Below are positions 1 to 13,320 of a stretch of 64,000 bases of DNA, piece by piece. The translations under genes were made by a program, and so were the position numbers. The notes under the pieces were generated by a model. The model saw nothing but the letters and a program-made list of their open reading frames with translations. It was not told the origin of the DNA and did no database searches. The DNA is from Sthenelais limicola (Eukaryota; Annelida; Polychaeta; Phyllodocida; Sigalionidae): positions 13,332,162-13,396,161 of the forward strand of contig OW804099.1 in assembly GCA_942159475.1 (NCBI GenBank), read 5' to 3'. Each line of letters starts with the position of its first letter. Position 1 is the first letter of the stretch.

Positions 1-1589
1 AGCTCTCAAATACCTGATTAAATCTCTTAATTCAAACACATTTGTAAATAGCCCGGGGAAAACCCGTTACGTCCATACTGACTATTCAAACATCAAGCCT
101 TCATTGACCAGCTAACATGACGCCATTTGGTCAGTAAAAACTGGGAGAATTGGTCAATAAATGTCAGTAACCAGGAAGTAACATTTTAAAATGTTTCTGG
201 ACTATTTCATAATATGTTTACCTGTTTCTTTTAAAAATAAATACCTCAATAACAATACATAACAATATATACTATACATCCACATGTCAACAGCATATTA
301 TTATAACGTTAGGCCTAATATAAAGTTATCTTTGTTTCCAGTCCCCCGACTGACCCTAAAAATTGCCACCTACTCAAGTGTGTTTAAGGCATTTGAAAAA
401 TAAATTAAAATATCCCTACACAAAGTATAATAAAAAAGGTAAAGAATTAATATTTTGGGTCCCATAACGACATTTGTTTACTACCTAAAACAATCTTGAC
501 ATTGCTAAAAAAAATGAAATAAAAAATATAGCGACCTACCAACCCAAATTATTACCATCAGGTGACTAGAAACAAAGATAATTTTATTTTAGGCCTTATG
601 TATTCACTTACATATAGGAGCCTCAGTAGTCTTTATAACATTATTTTCTTTCATTTGTGCGAATATGCTGCTACAAGTGTATTTTGTATTTAGATATTTT
701 TATTCAGCCAAATATTATGCATTCTAATACACATTCATGATAGTCCCAATGTATTATATTTGCAACTTTGACAATACATTAAAACATTCCATTGCAGATT
801 GATAATCTCCCAGAGCATAGCACAGAACATCCCCCTGATGAGGCGAACATATCTGGATCCCAGGATCCCAGATTTGAAGTCAGTAAAATCAAATCGTTAT
901 GCAATCCCACCCATAGAATACTAAGGCCGCTAATTATTTATGGACATACAAGTCAAGCCTTTTTCACAACTGTAGTTCCCTGTAGCCCTGAAACCTATCG
1001 TGGATCCAGAAGCATACCTGTGAGATTTGAGGGGAAGTCTTAGGCTATTTACTTGTAAATTTATGAATTCATTTTCTCATTTCCAATGACACCCCTCTCC
1101 ACCCGCCCTCCTCTCCCTCCTTCCTACGGTCACATTGTTTTAGTATTTAATACCTGTGTAAGGCTGCACTCAGGTAGGTCTATGCAGTGGTGCTAGTGGT
1201 GGTAGAGTGAGAAACCATAACATTATGAGAATTCGTATGTGTAGCATTCCCATGCATTTTGGTCGATGTACAGCCCGGGCACAGGCAAGCATTATTTACA
1301 GGTTCCATTTATTACGCTGTCTTTTTGATAAATTCCACTTAAGTGAAGTAAGCTCTGATTGCATGGCTGTTTAATGGTGGGACTGACTGTGGCAATCTAT
1401 GGGAGAAAAAGTGTGACAATGACGAATTAATTTGTGGAGCCATTACCTACTTGTGAAAGACCATAAGCACCATAAAATATTGTATTGGCCTTAAATAGAA
1501 TAAAACAAATTAAGCTGTTTCCAAGTCTGGATCCATTTTCCAAGGTTGAGGTTGATTTATTAGTGCTGTTGGAATTGTCTGAATGATTC
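1..1589. other. AT-rich intergenic DNA, no gene seen
   Basis: No open frame here has recognisable domain content or splice-site support; the longest is about 80 codons with ordinary intergenic composition. I see no RNA gene or terminal-repeat element. Confidence 0.5.
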
Positions 1590-1985
1590 ACTGTCAAGTC
1601 GGCCCCGGCAGTTGAGTCAAGTCGGCCCACTGCCTAGGCGAGCTCGGCCCAAGGGGTAGACCAAGTCAGCCCAAAAGGGTAGACCAACTCGGCCAAGATC
1701 ATATATATTTATGCCTCTATATTGACCAAGAAATGAAAAATTGCATGAGCTAAATGGCCTAAATCCACATTAACCCTAATCAATACCAAAACCAACCCTA
1801 AGCCTAACCCTAAAATTGGTGGTCCTAATGGAAATGTGGAAAAGAGTAGAGGATTCTGGCCTTGGGCCGAGTTGGCCTTGGGTGTGGGCCAACCTGCCTT
1901 TTGGAAGGAGCCGTACTGCCATGCAAGTGGGCCAACCTGGCAAGGGCCGACTTGGTTTTGGGCCTACTTGGCCAGCTACCATCTG
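1590..1985. repeat. Fold-back repeat with CGGCCCAA motifs and a telomere-like core
   Basis: The left part (about 1597-1695) has spaced copies of CAAGTCGGCCC / CCAACTCGGCC-like words. The right part (about 1860-1975) has the same words inverted (GGGCCGAGTTGG, GGGCCGACTTGG). Between them, 1770-1815, lie degenerate telomere-type words (several CCCTAA copies). The whole stretch can fold back on itself. No protein-coding signal is convincing on either strand. Confidence 0.5.
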
Positions 1986-3595
1986 AACTGTCAGCATTTG
2001 ATTCATATCTGTACCGGGATTATTATCTTCATGGGGTTCAGATATGGAAGATCAGGGGACAAACTGGCTTCTGGATAAAATCCAGGTCTTCCAGCTGCCA
2101 CTATTTGAACGAAGCTACGATCTTCCCACCTCTGGAGCTACCATGCTACTGGAACGTCAGTGAGCAGTAGGTTTCCAATACCGACTGTATCCTTAGTGAT
2201 GCCATGATGACATCACAAAGGTGTGCACTTGTTACCTGGAGAAGTTTCCCCTGGTGATATTGGTGTTTATTGTATTGATTAGATAAAACCAATGAGAAGA
2301 AAGGGAGCATATATTATTAATTACCCAAATAAATTGATGTAATAAAAATATTTCTCACTAATTCTCCCTCTAGGCTCCAAAAGGGGCCTATTTGGCACAA
2401 CATGGTTTCGCTTAGTATAGCTCATCAGGCTCATGAGTGGGCTTGTGAGGCCCACCCATAGGTGGATTATTAGCAAATAAGTTGCCATAGAATTGATTTT
2501 TGATTTTTATTGGAAGAGGTCCAAAGGGAAAATGCCACCTCATACTAGCCTGGGGAATCCATGAGTCCCCATGCTTGATATTAACATTGATATTAATATC
2601 ATTTAGAGTATTATTCATACAGTTAGTAAATAATACGTCACAGTTATCAACTAGATCATAGATCATTAGGTGTGATACTTTCCAAAAAGTATACTTCCAA
2701 TTTGAAAACCATATTTCACCAATAGAATGCCCAGGTGTAAATGTTGGTCTTTATGCTGGGGAGCTCGGTGACCAACATTTACATTAATTACTACTCTCGG
2801 ATATAATAGGGAGTTGTGTAATTAATACTGTTACTGGTTAATGTAGATTCTCGTGGATCATGTCAAGTCTAGTTGATCTCGCTAGCTGTGTAATAATAAC
2901 TCTAGTAGAGCGAAGGTCCACGTTTGGAGAGCTGATATAGCTTTTATTGGGTCCAATCTTGAAACATGTCAATAAGTCAATATAATAGGTGCAAATATGG
3001 ACCATAGGCAGAATGCGCAGTGTAAGTAAGTTTGGTCAGTAAACTTCCAAGTCCAGTCAATTCAGTCAAGTCTGAGCTGTCTCTCTAAGTCTTCATATCG
3101 GCAGTTCTGTAGTCGTAAGTGTAGAATAGTGGATAGTAGTGTAAGAGTGTGGAAGTCACTCAGACAGGACTTGGGGTCTTTATATATCATATGGATTTCA
3201 TCATCTTAACTGGGTCTTGCAGCAATATTCTAGAACATTCTGGCAATCCCCTAGTACCATTGCATGAGAATTACTTAGTAAAGAAGGATTGGAAGGATGA
3301 CTTGCATCATTCCGGAAGTTCAGAGACAAGCTCGCGAGCGACTCATCCCTGATGCAATGTACCTTAAATCTATGGAGGGGCAGGTCTGGCGCAATACCCT
3401 GACTCATGTCATCATGAGGGGGCAATGCCTCAGGACAGCACCCTATTGTGAAACGGATAACATACTGACTGACTATGTCCAAGTTCATTTAATACAATCG
3501 AATACTTTATTTAATGCACCTTAATTACTTAAACAATAAAACAATGAATTAATGCTTTAACTCAAAACACATAAAATAATATTTAGACATTAACA
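1986..3595. other. Intergenic DNA with one short inverted repeat
   Basis: No gene recognised. A 13-bp inverted repeat, GTAAATGTTGGTC near 2736-2748 and GACCAACATTTAC near 2770-2782, encloses about 21 bases and may be the core of a small fold-back element. Confidence 0.4.
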
Positions 3596-3865
3596 TCGGC
3601 GTTTATTGTTTTCAGACCACTCTTTTTCCCAGGCGTTTATATGGGGCAGGCGTTTATTGTTTTATGTTAATGAATACCCATACAATATAACCAATTATCC
3701 AAAGCATCATATATATGCTCTTTGATGGGTGTAAGAGGTGAGGTGACGGGGGAGTGGAAAGACCTGTCAAATTATCAGCACCCAGCGTTCATTCATGACG
3801 TTAAATGACCCAGTGCTTTTTTCGGGGCAGGTGTTTATTTGGGACCCGGTGTTCTATCGGTGAAA
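3596..3865. repeat. Dispersed repeat with GCGTTTATT motifs
   Basis: GGCGTTTATTGTTTT, AGGCGTTTATATGGGGC, AGGCGTTTATTG and, near 3825, GGGGCAGGTGTTTATTTGGG recur. These words resemble the end sequences of short non-autonomous elements, compare the element at 59968-60213. No clean terminal inverted repeat was delimited. Confidence 0.35.
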
Positions 3866-4214
3866 TAGGGTGTAAAATCCTGACACAAAGTTAAAGGATT
3901 TATTTTTATGGGTCTCATTCAGACATACATCTGCCACGCCCCCTACCGACTCAGAGGCTAGCTAACTTTCTTCCTGCCACACATTCATGGGTCACTTCCC
4001 CAAAAGTCCAAGGTACAGGTCGCTGTCCATGTCTAATTGTTATGACCCTGAATTCTTCAATGGTATATAAGAGTTATAGGCCCAAACCACCAGCTATTTA
4101 TTATCACATCACAAATAGATAATATAAAGAAGATATAAATATATATTGTTCATTCTTACCTACAAATTATTGTGCCTAGTTTGATATACATTGATTTATT
4201 CTACACATTTGCAG

Positions 4215-5822
4215 GGTTTGCCGAACCTTGGATATTGGCACATGAACATGAACGTACCCATGGAAACGGGACAGGCAGCAAATGCTACAAGTGTGACTAG
4301 TGAACCTTCTCTACTGATGTCAGAAGGCATGATGCATCACAGTGTGACTCATACAGGGGAGACAGGACAGGCAGCAAATGCTACAAGTGTGACTAGTGAA
4401 CCTTCTCTACTGATGTCAGAAGGCATGATGCATCACTATGTGACTCATACAGGAATTAAACTACATGAATGCAATGTATGTGTTAACGGGTTTACAGAGA
4501 GTAGTACTTTAAATCAACATTTGGTCATCCACAGAGTTGAGATGAAATATAAGTGTACTGAGTGTGACTATCGGGCAGCACAGTCTGAAGACCTGGCAAT
4601 GCACATGGGAACACATGCTGAAGAAAAGTCCTATAAGTGTACTGAGTGTGACTATAGGGCAGCAAAAGCTGGATACCTGATTAGACATATGAGAAAACAT
4701 ACTGGAGAAAAGACTTGTTTTAAATGCACTGAGTGTGACTATACGGCAACACATGCTGGGCATCTGAGGAGACACATGAGAAGACATACTGGAGAAAAGC
4801 CCTATAAATGTACTATGTGCGACCATAGGACAGCAGAATCTGGAGCCCTGACGGTACACATGAGAAAACATACTGGAGAAAAACCTTATGAATGTACTGT
4901 GTGTGACTATAGGACAACTGCATCTGGACCCCTGAGGGAACACATGAGAATTCATACCGGAGAGAAGCCTTATAAATGTACTCTGTGTGACTTTGGGGCA
5001 GCACGGGCTGGAAGCCTGACAGTACACATGAAAACACATAGTGCAGAAAGGCCTTATAAATGTACTCTGTGTGACTATAGGGCAGGACAGTCTGGACACC
5101 TGAGGGAACACATGAAAATACACACTGGGGAAAAGCCTCATAAATGTACTCTGTGTGACTATAGGACAGCTCGGGTAGGAAGCCTGAAGGATCACATGAG
5201 AACACACACTGGTGAAAAACCTTATGCATGTACTGAGTGTAACTATAGGGCAGCGCATGCTATGCACCTGAGGAGACACATGAGGACACATTCCAGTGCT
5301 GAAGACAAGCCTCTGTGTACATGTATTTGTGCTGTGTGTGGTTACACGGCAGCAGAGGCTTCAATACTGAAAAGACACATGAAAACACACACCGGAGAAA
5401 AGCCTCATAAATGTACTGAGTGTGACTATAGGGCAAGAGAGCCTGGAACATTGAAGGTTCATATGAGGAAACACACTGGGGAAAAGCCTTATATATGTAC
5501 TGTGTGTGACTATAGGGCAGCACAGTCACAACACCTGAAGGATCACATGAGAATACATACTGGGAATAAACCATATTTATGTACTGTGTGTGGCTATAGG
5601 GCAGCACAGGCCACTAACCTGAGAATTCATAAGAGAACACATAGTGGGGAAAAGCCCTATAAATGTAGTGAGTGTGACTATAGGGCAAAACAGGCAGGGG
5701 AAGTTAAGATACATATGAGAACACACACTGGTGAAAAGCCTTTTGAATGTACTGTGTGTGACTATCGGGCATCCCAAGCTGAACACCTGAGGAGACACAT
5801 GAGAAAGCATAATGCAGAATAA
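4215..5822 (+). CDS. C2H2 poly-zinc-finger protein 1 (16 fingers)
   Basis: Predicted nuclear DNA-binding protein. The exon starts after an acceptor (TTTGCAG, to 4214) and is open to the TAA at 5820-5822, so it is probably the last and main coding exon. ATG at 4260 in a good context (CCCATGG) is a possible start; an upstream exon may add residues. Two copies of a 32-residue module ([12 protein letters not shown]...) come first, then a divergent finger (C-N-V-C-V-N-G-F), then 15 fingers of the CTxCDYRAA type joined by HTGEKP linkers. All keep C-x2-C and H-x3-H; finger 11 follows an atypical linker. No KRAB, BTB, SCAN or SET domain is seen in this exon. Target unknown. The framework is near constant while helix positions -1, 3 and 6 vary. 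Confidence 0.88.
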   Translation, partial: GLPNLGYWHMNMNVPMETGQAANATSVTSEPSLLMSEGMMHHSVTHTGETGQAANATSVTSEPSLLMSEGMMHHYVTHTGIKLHECNVCVNGFTESSTLNQHLVIHRVEMKYKCTECDYRAAQSEDLAMHMGTHAEEKSYKCTECDYRAAKAGYLIRHMRKHTGEKTCFKCTECDYTATHAGHLRRHMRRHTGEKPYKCTMCDHRTAESGALTVHMRKHTGEKPYECTVCDYRTTASGPLREHMRIHTGEKPYKCTLCDFGAARAGSLTVHMKTHSAERPYKCTLCDYRAGQSGHLREHMKIHTGEKPHKCTLCDYRTARVGSLKDHMRTHTGEKPYACTECNYRAAHAMHLRRHMRTHSSAEDKPLCTCICAVCGYTAAEASILKRHMKTHTGEKPHKCTECDYRAREPGTLKVHMRKHTGEKPYICTVCDYRAAQSQHLKDHMRIHTGNKPYLCTVCGYRAAQATNLRIHKRTHSGEKPYKCSECDYRAKQAGEVKIHMRTHTGEKPFECTVCDYRASQAEHLRRHMRKHNAE

Positions 5823-5999
5823 ACTTATTAATGTACTGTGTGTGACTATCGGGCATCACAAGCTGAACACCTGAGGAGACACATGAGAAAGCATAATGCA
5901 GAATAAACTTATTAATGTACTGTGTGTGACTATCGGGCATCACAAGCTGAACACCTGAGGAGACACATGAGAAAGCATAATGCAGAATAAACACATTAA
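5745..5999 (+). repeat. Tandem 84-bp finger units after the stop of zinc-finger gene 1
   Basis: The last coding finger (from about 5748) is followed by two further, nearly identical 84-bp units (5832-5915 and 5916-5999). Each has the full finger text but carries the stop inside GAATAAACTTATTAA. The linker E-K-P-Y-K is replaced by E-stop-T-Y-stop, and the stop lies within AATAAA, a possible poly(A) signal. The copies therefore arose after the stop and form a 3' untranslated repeat. After 6017 the similarity ends. Confidence 0.8.
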
Positions 6000-6017
6000 T
6001 GTACTGTGTGTGACTAT

Positions 6018-6602
6018 AATATATAAATATACTCTACAGGTGGTAGTAGTTGAAAACCTAAATAACAATTCATGCTTTTTTTCCTCCAGAAATTTTCTAT
6101 ATTTTTCTGTTGTGTTGACACTTGATGTCCTGAATGACTGATAGATGCAGACCTTCCTGCATTACCAGATTATCAATGAAAAAAAGCTTTTGATAGGTAT
6201 GAAGAAATAGAGAACTCGTGATTTACGATTCCGTAATTTATTAATAAATGTTGAATGAAGTCTGATGAACATGGGTACATGTGAGGCTTATATACTCTGG
6301 TATGTGTACAATGTACATGTAACGTACATATTCAAACTCTTAGTTAACTAACATTGAATGCACTCCTCAGTCTTGTTGTAATTACTAAGGGCGCCTGATG
6401 CACCTGTACAAATATAAAAGTTATGCATCTAAGTGAGATTTGTATGGGGGATAGCTGGGAGTGCATCTTTAAATGGATACTAATGAACACATATCCACAC
6501 AATAATCCGCTTGGAAATAAGTAGTTTATGATATAATTATGTGCAGATTCAGGAAGAATTGTTATTAGATCTGTGGACAGGGTTTTATAATACTACTAAT
6601 AC
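6018..6602. other. Probable 3' flank of zinc-finger gene 1, no further gene
   Basis: AT-rich DNA without open frames of interest or recognisable RNA genes. Confidence 0.4.
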
Positions 6603-6900
6603 AAAGTACCCGTCCTCCGGATGGTCACCCTCTTTCTCTCACTGCCTCTCCTCCAGACATTTTCTCCCCTGCCTTCTCTCACCTGCCTTATTCTCTCTTC
6701 CCCTCTTCTCGCATTATCCTCTTGTCCCTCACCCTATCCGATTTCTCCCACCCTGTCGCTCTGCTTCTTTCATTCTTGCCTTCCTACTCCCGCCCTTTCC
6801 CTCCCTCCTTCCCTCTCCCTCCCTCCCTCTCCCTTCCTCCCTCTCCCTCCCCTCCCTCTTTCCAATACTATGGGTGAATCATTGTCCTCAATATCCCATG
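6603..6900 (-). mobile_element. Pyrimidine-rich element with Helitron-like hairpin end (degenerate copy)
   Basis: Reading the - strand, a G/A-rich tract (complement of 6630-6865) leads into a hairpin whose stem is CCATCC/GGACGG (6610-6624), then GTACTTTG. The order matches the copies ending at 33670 (+) and 23941 (-). The terminal CTAG of those copies is altered here (TATTAG). The pyrimidine tract opens long frames that are only low-complexity sequence. Confidence 0.4.
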
Positions 6901-8256
6901 TGTAAAGTAAACGGCGCGTGCATATGATTTCTTCATTAAGTCCCTTGACGATTCCTCCCACTTATTTGTAATAGGGGGTTTGCATGTGCCACTGCGCATG
7001 TCTGTTACGGTGCATCATGGGATGGATTTTGGTGAAATCTGACATACAAATATTTAGCAACATTTTATCAAAAATTGCAAGAATGTTTTCACCAATATCA
7101 TAGTTTCTGTGTAAATGATCAATTAAAACCAAATGCATGGTGGGAAAGATGGAGGCTTGTGTCATGGAAACATGTATAACACATGGATATTGATATTGGA
7201 CCACTGGTAAATATCCCATTTGAACATGCCATGATTTTCTATAGATTTTATGCTGTACCATTAGTCCCATAATTCAATGCGAATCTTGATTCAAAATGGC
7301 GGCTATGCAAGTCCCCTATTCAACAACTACTGTTGCCAGCACACTTTCTGAGTACCTCTGGGGTCCTGGGGACCCTAATTGTTGCTAAACTATTAACTAT
7401 TGTCTTGTATAACCTTTGTTACTTGTCACTGTGTAATTTATGAATACTTTATTAATGTTATTTTTATTCATTTATCAAGCTTTGGACATTAAATGCTATA
7501 ATATTCGTATATGCTATTTATCAGACAAAGGAACGCTGTGAGATTATATACAACATGTTTCTCCATTAATAATTAATGCACACGGCTCCTACCATATGTG
7601 AGGATTCCTTTTGTCTATATCTTGAAATAAAGCGGAGATGGGAGCTTTAACCCGGGTGCAAAAGGGTTTCCAACCCAAAATCATATTAATAATAAATGCT
7701 GGTGGTGAGAGTGGGAGCCGAAGGGGAGGAACGCGGACATCTATCAGGACGAGACCAGGACCAACCTCTACAGCCAGACACACTGAAACACTGCCCATTT
7801 GCTGGCATTTCCACTCTCCAACCGACTCTACTCATTGGGTTAAACTCAGACTTTTGCATTCGGGTTATACAGGCTCTTGTACTTCTGTGACAAAACTGGA
7901 TTATTAGTGAGGCTTTTCTTATATTGTTGCTATTGTTCTTTGATCGATCTCCATATACCGTATGTTATTTAACATTTTAGGGTAAGAGCAGGGAGAAATG
8001 GGCTGAATCATTAGTTCAGCCCATGATTCAGCCCATAGGCATGTAGACCCATTTGTCTTACCTTTTGTAATATAAAATAACTTGGAAAAATAAAAAAAAC
8101 TGTATTCTATTCTAACATTGATATTTAACTTGGCCACAGATAGTAAAATCATTCGCCGAATAGATCACATTCATGGTTAGGCAAAAAACCACCTGCCAGG
8201 AACTGAAAACTGAAGATAAAAGTAAGATATGTTTTTTTTTTTTTTTATTTTTTTTT

Positions 8257-8287
<31 letters not shown>

Positions 8288-9451
8288 CGGTAGTACTCAC
8301 ACGTTGGACATTTATTTAATTCAGATTTTAATATTTTCTCAGTAACAAGGAAACCAGTTTCTCATCTGTACTTTATCACGACTTGTAAGTTGTACGCATT
8401 ATATTTCAAATATTGCAGAGCTGCAACGTCTTTGGTTAAAATACAGAATAAAATTATATTCATTGATGTACAAAATTACACCCATAATATATGCAATGGC
8501 ACCTTGAAAACTGTAAAATAAGTAATGACATAGCATACAGTTTCACCTGACTTTTAAGGGTGTACACTTGTGTCGCTTTTTAGCTTATAAGGCACATTGA
8601 GTAAACAATAGAAAAATAAACTGATATTTCCAAGCTTCAGAGTTCAGTCGGGAGTTTTCTTTGTTCTCCACAGGTAGCAGCACTATTAGCGCTGTGCGAT
8701 TGACATTTACAAAAAAAAAAGTAACAACTATTGCTATGATCTGGAAAGCATTGAATATATCAGATACCGTATACGATTAGGCACACACTTGGGTGTGTCC
8801 TTTGTAAACGTGTCCGACGTCGATGTCCAATGTCGTAAATGTAAATAGTCGCCAGTTTTCCGGCAAGACCGGAAGCAAGATGGCGTTGAATGAAAACACT
8901 GCACTGATCGAGAGGTCCTTTGGCAACTAGAAACTCGTGATAAATGCAAATTACTCAATAATTCCAGCGCCCAAGGTTAGTTGTGCTCTTGTGTCGTACT
9001 TCCCCGCAGCTTGTGATTAATTATTATGCAGCTGTGTGCTGCGGACGCTGAGTTATTCGTCAAATCCTTCCGCAGACGACAACTGAGCTATCGATATTTC
9101 TGCCCAAGTCGCTGAGGTGCGAAACGGTCGGGGGTTTTCTGTTTGAAATTGGTTAAAGCAGCTGATGTTTATCCGCTGAATCAACACATTGACGTTTTCT
9201 TAGATCGATAAAGCCATGGCAGTCGGTGACTCCGACAATTTAATTGACAAAATAGTCAAAAACACTTTCTTAGACTTAGACTTATTCTGACACATCAACC
9301 TTCCTAGTAAGGCTTAGCGACAAAAATTCCTCCATATTAATCAATTAGGCGACAAACGACAAACGAATTTTCTTATTGTTTGGGAAAAGAGAAGGCCCTT
9401 GGTGTTGTTACTCGGACAAAAAATAACCCGACGTGACGGGAATTAACTGAC
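6901..9451. other. Intergenic DNA with simple repeats and a SINE-like tail
   Basis: No gene recognised. ATGGGCTGAATCAT (7998-8011) is inverted at 8021-8034. GGCATGTAGACCCATTTGTC (8038-8057) resembles the SINE-like tails at 32150 and 42270. A poly(T) run (about 8231-8266) and a poly(G) run (to about 8287) follow. Confidence 0.4.
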
Positions 9452-9497
9452 AATTCCTCCCACCTCAGAATTATAACCTTCTGAGGTGGGAGGAATT
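9452..9497. repeat. Perfect 19-bp inverted repeat, 8-base loop
   Basis: AATTCCTCCCACCTCAGAA at 9452-9470 is exactly inverted at 9479-9497; the spacer is TTATAACC. It could be a small fold-back element or form a stable hairpin if transcribed. Confidence 0.85.
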
Positions 9498-9499
9498 CG

Positions 9500-10649
9500 T
9501 GACTTCTAAAAGATACTAATGGGGTAATATTACCTCCAGAATGCACCATGGCAAACTCGTGCAAACAATAAGTTATAATTGATTTGAGGTTTCTCATTAT
9601 CCTAATACCATAACAATTACATGAAGCCTATGAATATTGTTTTGAGTTACGGAAATGTTTGAACCAAATATTGATTATGAAGATGTTTTCTACTCATCTG
9701 TCTCTACAGAAATGTTGAAGAGACTGCAATCTTTGTTGAATTCTTCTCTACGATCGAATGTCAACGAGAGAAATGTAGGTAGTGAGATTTTAGATTTCAA
9801 AATAATGAAAAAGGAGACAAATTCATATCCTGGAGGGTGCCTTCCACCTCTCACTTTCAAATAAAACCCTCGATAAACGATCATTATTGACCAGGAGTCA
9901 TGGGAAAAAAACAGGACAAATTTAACTATTACTTTTCCAAAATCATCATTATACTGAAACTTCCACGCTGCCACAAAATACCCCAATCATACACAAACTA
10001 AGAGCATGCTGTACCTTCACGCTGCCACTAGATTTACCAAACTAATAATTTCTAAATTTATTTAATTTAATTTTGTTTCAGATCTTGACCTTTGGACTTT
10101 GTTCAATAGAGTTAGGTCTAGACGCCATAATTAAGAAAATATTTAGAAAATATCAGTGTCTAAATCATATTATAATTGAAGATTAGAGTTGAATTATGAA
10201 TACTTCTATACGATACTATGAATACTTTTAAAAATGAACTAACTATGCTACGTCTATAACACTAACGATCCCGCCCAAGAGAGTAATGGGATTGTGTACA
10301 CTGTATGAGTGATGATACATTGTTTATTCTATTTCATAACTTGTAGTAAGTGATGTAGTTGTAGAAGGTCTGTTTGGAAGAACTGTCTCAGACAGGGAAC
10401 AAGCACCTATTCCCATCTAGAAACCTGTTATCGTTATTTGTATACCAAATGGAAATAGTCATGATGATTAAATGGTGATAATAGATTGTAAAGTTTAGAA
10501 AATATTTTATTCAGGTCTACAACATTTCCATACATATATTATATAGCATGAATATTTTCAGGACAGCCTGATCAATTTAACAGAGAAAATAAGTTTGTAC
10601 ATCAACTCTAATTAGGACAGTACGTGATCAGTAATACGATTACATATTC
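9500..10649. other. AT-rich intergenic DNA, no gene seen
   Basis: Short open frames (up to about 98 codons) lack domain content and overlap on opposite strands. Nothing else recognised. Confidence 0.4.
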
Positions 10650-11037
10650 TATGTGTGTTGTGTTTCAGGAAAATGAGTCATAAGTCGCAAAATTGATATT
10701 TTTTTTACAAGATCACATTATTGGAATGTTCTGATTTTTAGGAGTTCATCACTTAGACTTATCGGTGTATCAAATTTCAGGAAAATCTATATAATACATC
10801 CTCTCGGTCACCATATGGACTACATTTAGTAACTTTACTGTTTATTGACCCCCAGAAATATTGGATACTTTTTTTTTCAAAAACGAAAATATCAAACTAA
10901 TTTCTAGAAATACTTATAAGATTATTAGACTGTTTACTATCATTGGAATCAGCTTGATCTCATCTTTTCAAATCTAATGGTATCTCAAAATCTATTTTTA
11001 GCGACTTATGACTCATTTTCCTGGAACACATCACATA
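10650..11037. mobile_element. MITE family A, copy 1
   Basis: Left end TGTTGTGTTTCAGGAAAATG followed by AGTCATAAGTCGCAAAATTG; right end is its inverse (CAATTTTGCGACTTAT-like text, then GACTCATTTTCCTG and AACACATCACATA). The terminal inverted repeats are about 45 bp. A close copy with the same ends lies at 43189-43608, and an end fragment at about 16510-16555. No coding capacity, so it would depend on a transposase elsewhere. Confidence 0.8.
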
Positions 11038-11445
11038 TAAGCTAGCTTTATATAATACTACTTTAAAGGTACAATATAATAAAAGAAAGAAAGTTAAAAT
11101 CAAAGACTCCAACTCATTTCACCTTGTCAATGGCGAGTTTTTGAGAGGAAGAAAATTAAAAAACATTATAATACAGTTTTATTGACGCCGTGCTCTTTCA
11201 TATTAACCATTAATAATAATAGGTTAAATAGTGCCAACCTTGGATGTGGATATCTCTGTGAGAGAAAGCAAATCCCAAATCCAAGAAAGTATCTCTTCGG
11301 ATATCTCTTCGGATATTAAGATGTTGGATATTTACTATGACACAATTTTATCCTGACTGTTTGGGGACAAAACGTTATCTACAAAATCCAATTTCACTGA
11401 AAATTGAGCTGTCAATCTAAACTAACCAACTCTATATATTTGCAG

Positions 11446-13178
11446 GTAAGAGTGCAATTATACATCAGAACATTGGAGCAGGACTGGCAGCAAATTGTGT
11501 GACTCAACCAGGGGAGACAGGACAGGCAGCAAATGCCACAAGTGTGATTAGTGCACCTTCTCTACTGATGTCAGAAGGCATGATGCATCACAGTGTGACT
11601 CATACAGGGGAGACAGGACAGGCAGCAAATGCTACAAGTGTGGCTAGTGTACCTTCTCTACAGATGTCAGAAGGTATGGTGCATCACAGTGTGACTCATA
11701 CAGGGGAGACAGGACAGGCAGCAAATGCTACAAGTGTGACTAGTGCACCTTCTCTACTGTTGTCAGAAGGCATGATGCATCACAATGTGACTCAAGCAGG
11801 GGAGACAGGACAGGCAGCAAATGCTACAAGTGTGACTAGTGCACCTTCTCTACTGATGTCAGAAGGCATGGTGCATAACGGTGTGACTAACATGTGTAGT
11901 ATGTGTGTTGAAGGGTTTGCGGAAACTAGCACTTTATGGGAACATTTGCTGAAATACCATGCTCTGGAATCTGAAGAGAAATCATCATCGTATGAATGTA
12001 CTGTGTGTGACTACAGGACAGCAGAGACTAAACAGCTGAGGGATCATATGATGACACATATTGGAGAGAAGATTTATAAATGTACCGAGTGTGACTATAG
12101 GGCAAAGCAGGCTGTACACCTGAAGATACATATGAGAAGACATACTGGGGAAAAACCATATGAATGTACTGTGTGTGACTATAGGTCAGCACAGTCTGCA
12201 GCTCTGCAGGCACACATGAGAACACACACTGGAGAAAAACCCTATAAATGTACTGAGTGTGACTATAGGGCAAGAACTATTGGATCCCTTTCAAGCCATG
12301 TGAGAAGACATACAGGAGAAAAGCCTTATGAATGTACTGTATGTGACTATAGGGCAGCTGATTCTCACACACTTAGGGCACACATGAGAAAACATACGGG
12401 AGAAAACCTTCATGAATGTACTGTGTGTGACTATAGGACAGCACGGCCTGCAGACCTGAGGGATCACATGAAAACACATACTGGAGAGAAGCCTTATAAA
12501 TGTAGTGAGTGTGACTATAGGGCAGCCAAACGTGGTTCCCTGCAGAGGCACATGAAAACACATACTGGAGACAAGCCCCATAAATGTACCGTGTGTGATT
12601 ATAGGACAGTACAGCCGAGGGACCTAAGAGATCACATGAGAAAGCATACTGGGGAAAAACCGTATTTATGTACTGTGTGTGGCTATAGGGCAGCAAAAGC
12701 TGGAACCCTGAAAACACATATGAGAACACCCACTACGGAGAAACCATATAAATGTACTGTGTGTGACTATAGTGCAGCACAGGCTGGAGGGCTGAGGAAA
12801 CACATGAGAACACATACTGGGGAGAAACTGTATAAATGTACTGAGTGTGACTATACGGCAGCAAAGGCTGGACACCTGAGGTTACACATGAAAAGACACA
12901 CTAGGGAGAAACCTCATAAATGTACTGAGTGTGACTATATGGTGGCAAGAGCTGGAGCCCTGAAAACACACATGAGAACTCATACTGGCCAAAAGACTTA
13001 TAAATGTACTGTGTGTGACTATAGGGCAACACAATCTGCAACCCTGAAGATACACATGAGAACTCATAGTGGAGAAAAACCTTATGAATGTACTGAGTGT
13101 GACTATAGGTCAGCACAGTCTGCAGGCCTGAGGATTCATGTGAAAACACACACTGATAACAAGCATAAATGTACTTAG
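11446..13178 (+). CDS. C2H2 poly-zinc-finger protein 2 (15 fingers)
   Basis: Open from the acceptor TATTTGCAG (to 11445) to the TAG at 13176-13178. There is no in-frame ATG before the first module, so the start is probably in an upstream exon I could not locate. Four copies of the 32-residue [12 protein letters not shown] module, then a divergent finger (C-S-M-C-V-E-G-F), then 14 fingers of the CTxCDYRAA type. Finger 10 ends R-T-P where the second zinc-binding His is expected (ACA CCC ACT), so it probably does not bind zinc normally. The last finger is followed by T-D-N-K-H-K-C-T and a stop, i.e. the array is cut inside the next finger. Same architecture as the genes at 4.2 and 23.0 kb. Probable nuclear DNA-binding protein; target unknown. 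Confidence 0.87.
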
Positions 13179-13320
13179 TGTGACTATAGGGCAACAAAGG
13201 CTGGATACCTGTGAAGTCACAGACAATCCCTGGAATAAAGCCTCATGAAGGTACTGAGTGTGACTATAGGGCAGCTCAGAGAGGGCACCTGAGGGATCAC
13301 ACATACTGGGGAAAAGTCCT
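13179..13320 (+). pseudogene. Two decayed zinc-finger units downstream of gene 2
   Basis: TGTGACTATAGGGCAACAAA at about 13178-13197 and TGTGACTATAGGGCAGCTCA at about 13259-13278 are the core of finger units, with stops and indels between. They continue the 84-bp register of the array, so the original array was longer and was truncated by the stop at 13178. GGAATAAAGCC near 13231 contains a possible AATAAA poly(A) signal. Confidence 0.75.

Noticed and set aside
1770..1820. Interstitial telomere
   Set aside because: Only a few scattered CCCTAA words, embedded in a fold-back repeat; no uninterrupted TTAGGG array.
6541..6927. 128- and 94-codon frames rich in S, L and P
   Set aside because: They are the pyrimidine-rich tract of a dispersed element, open in more than one frame.
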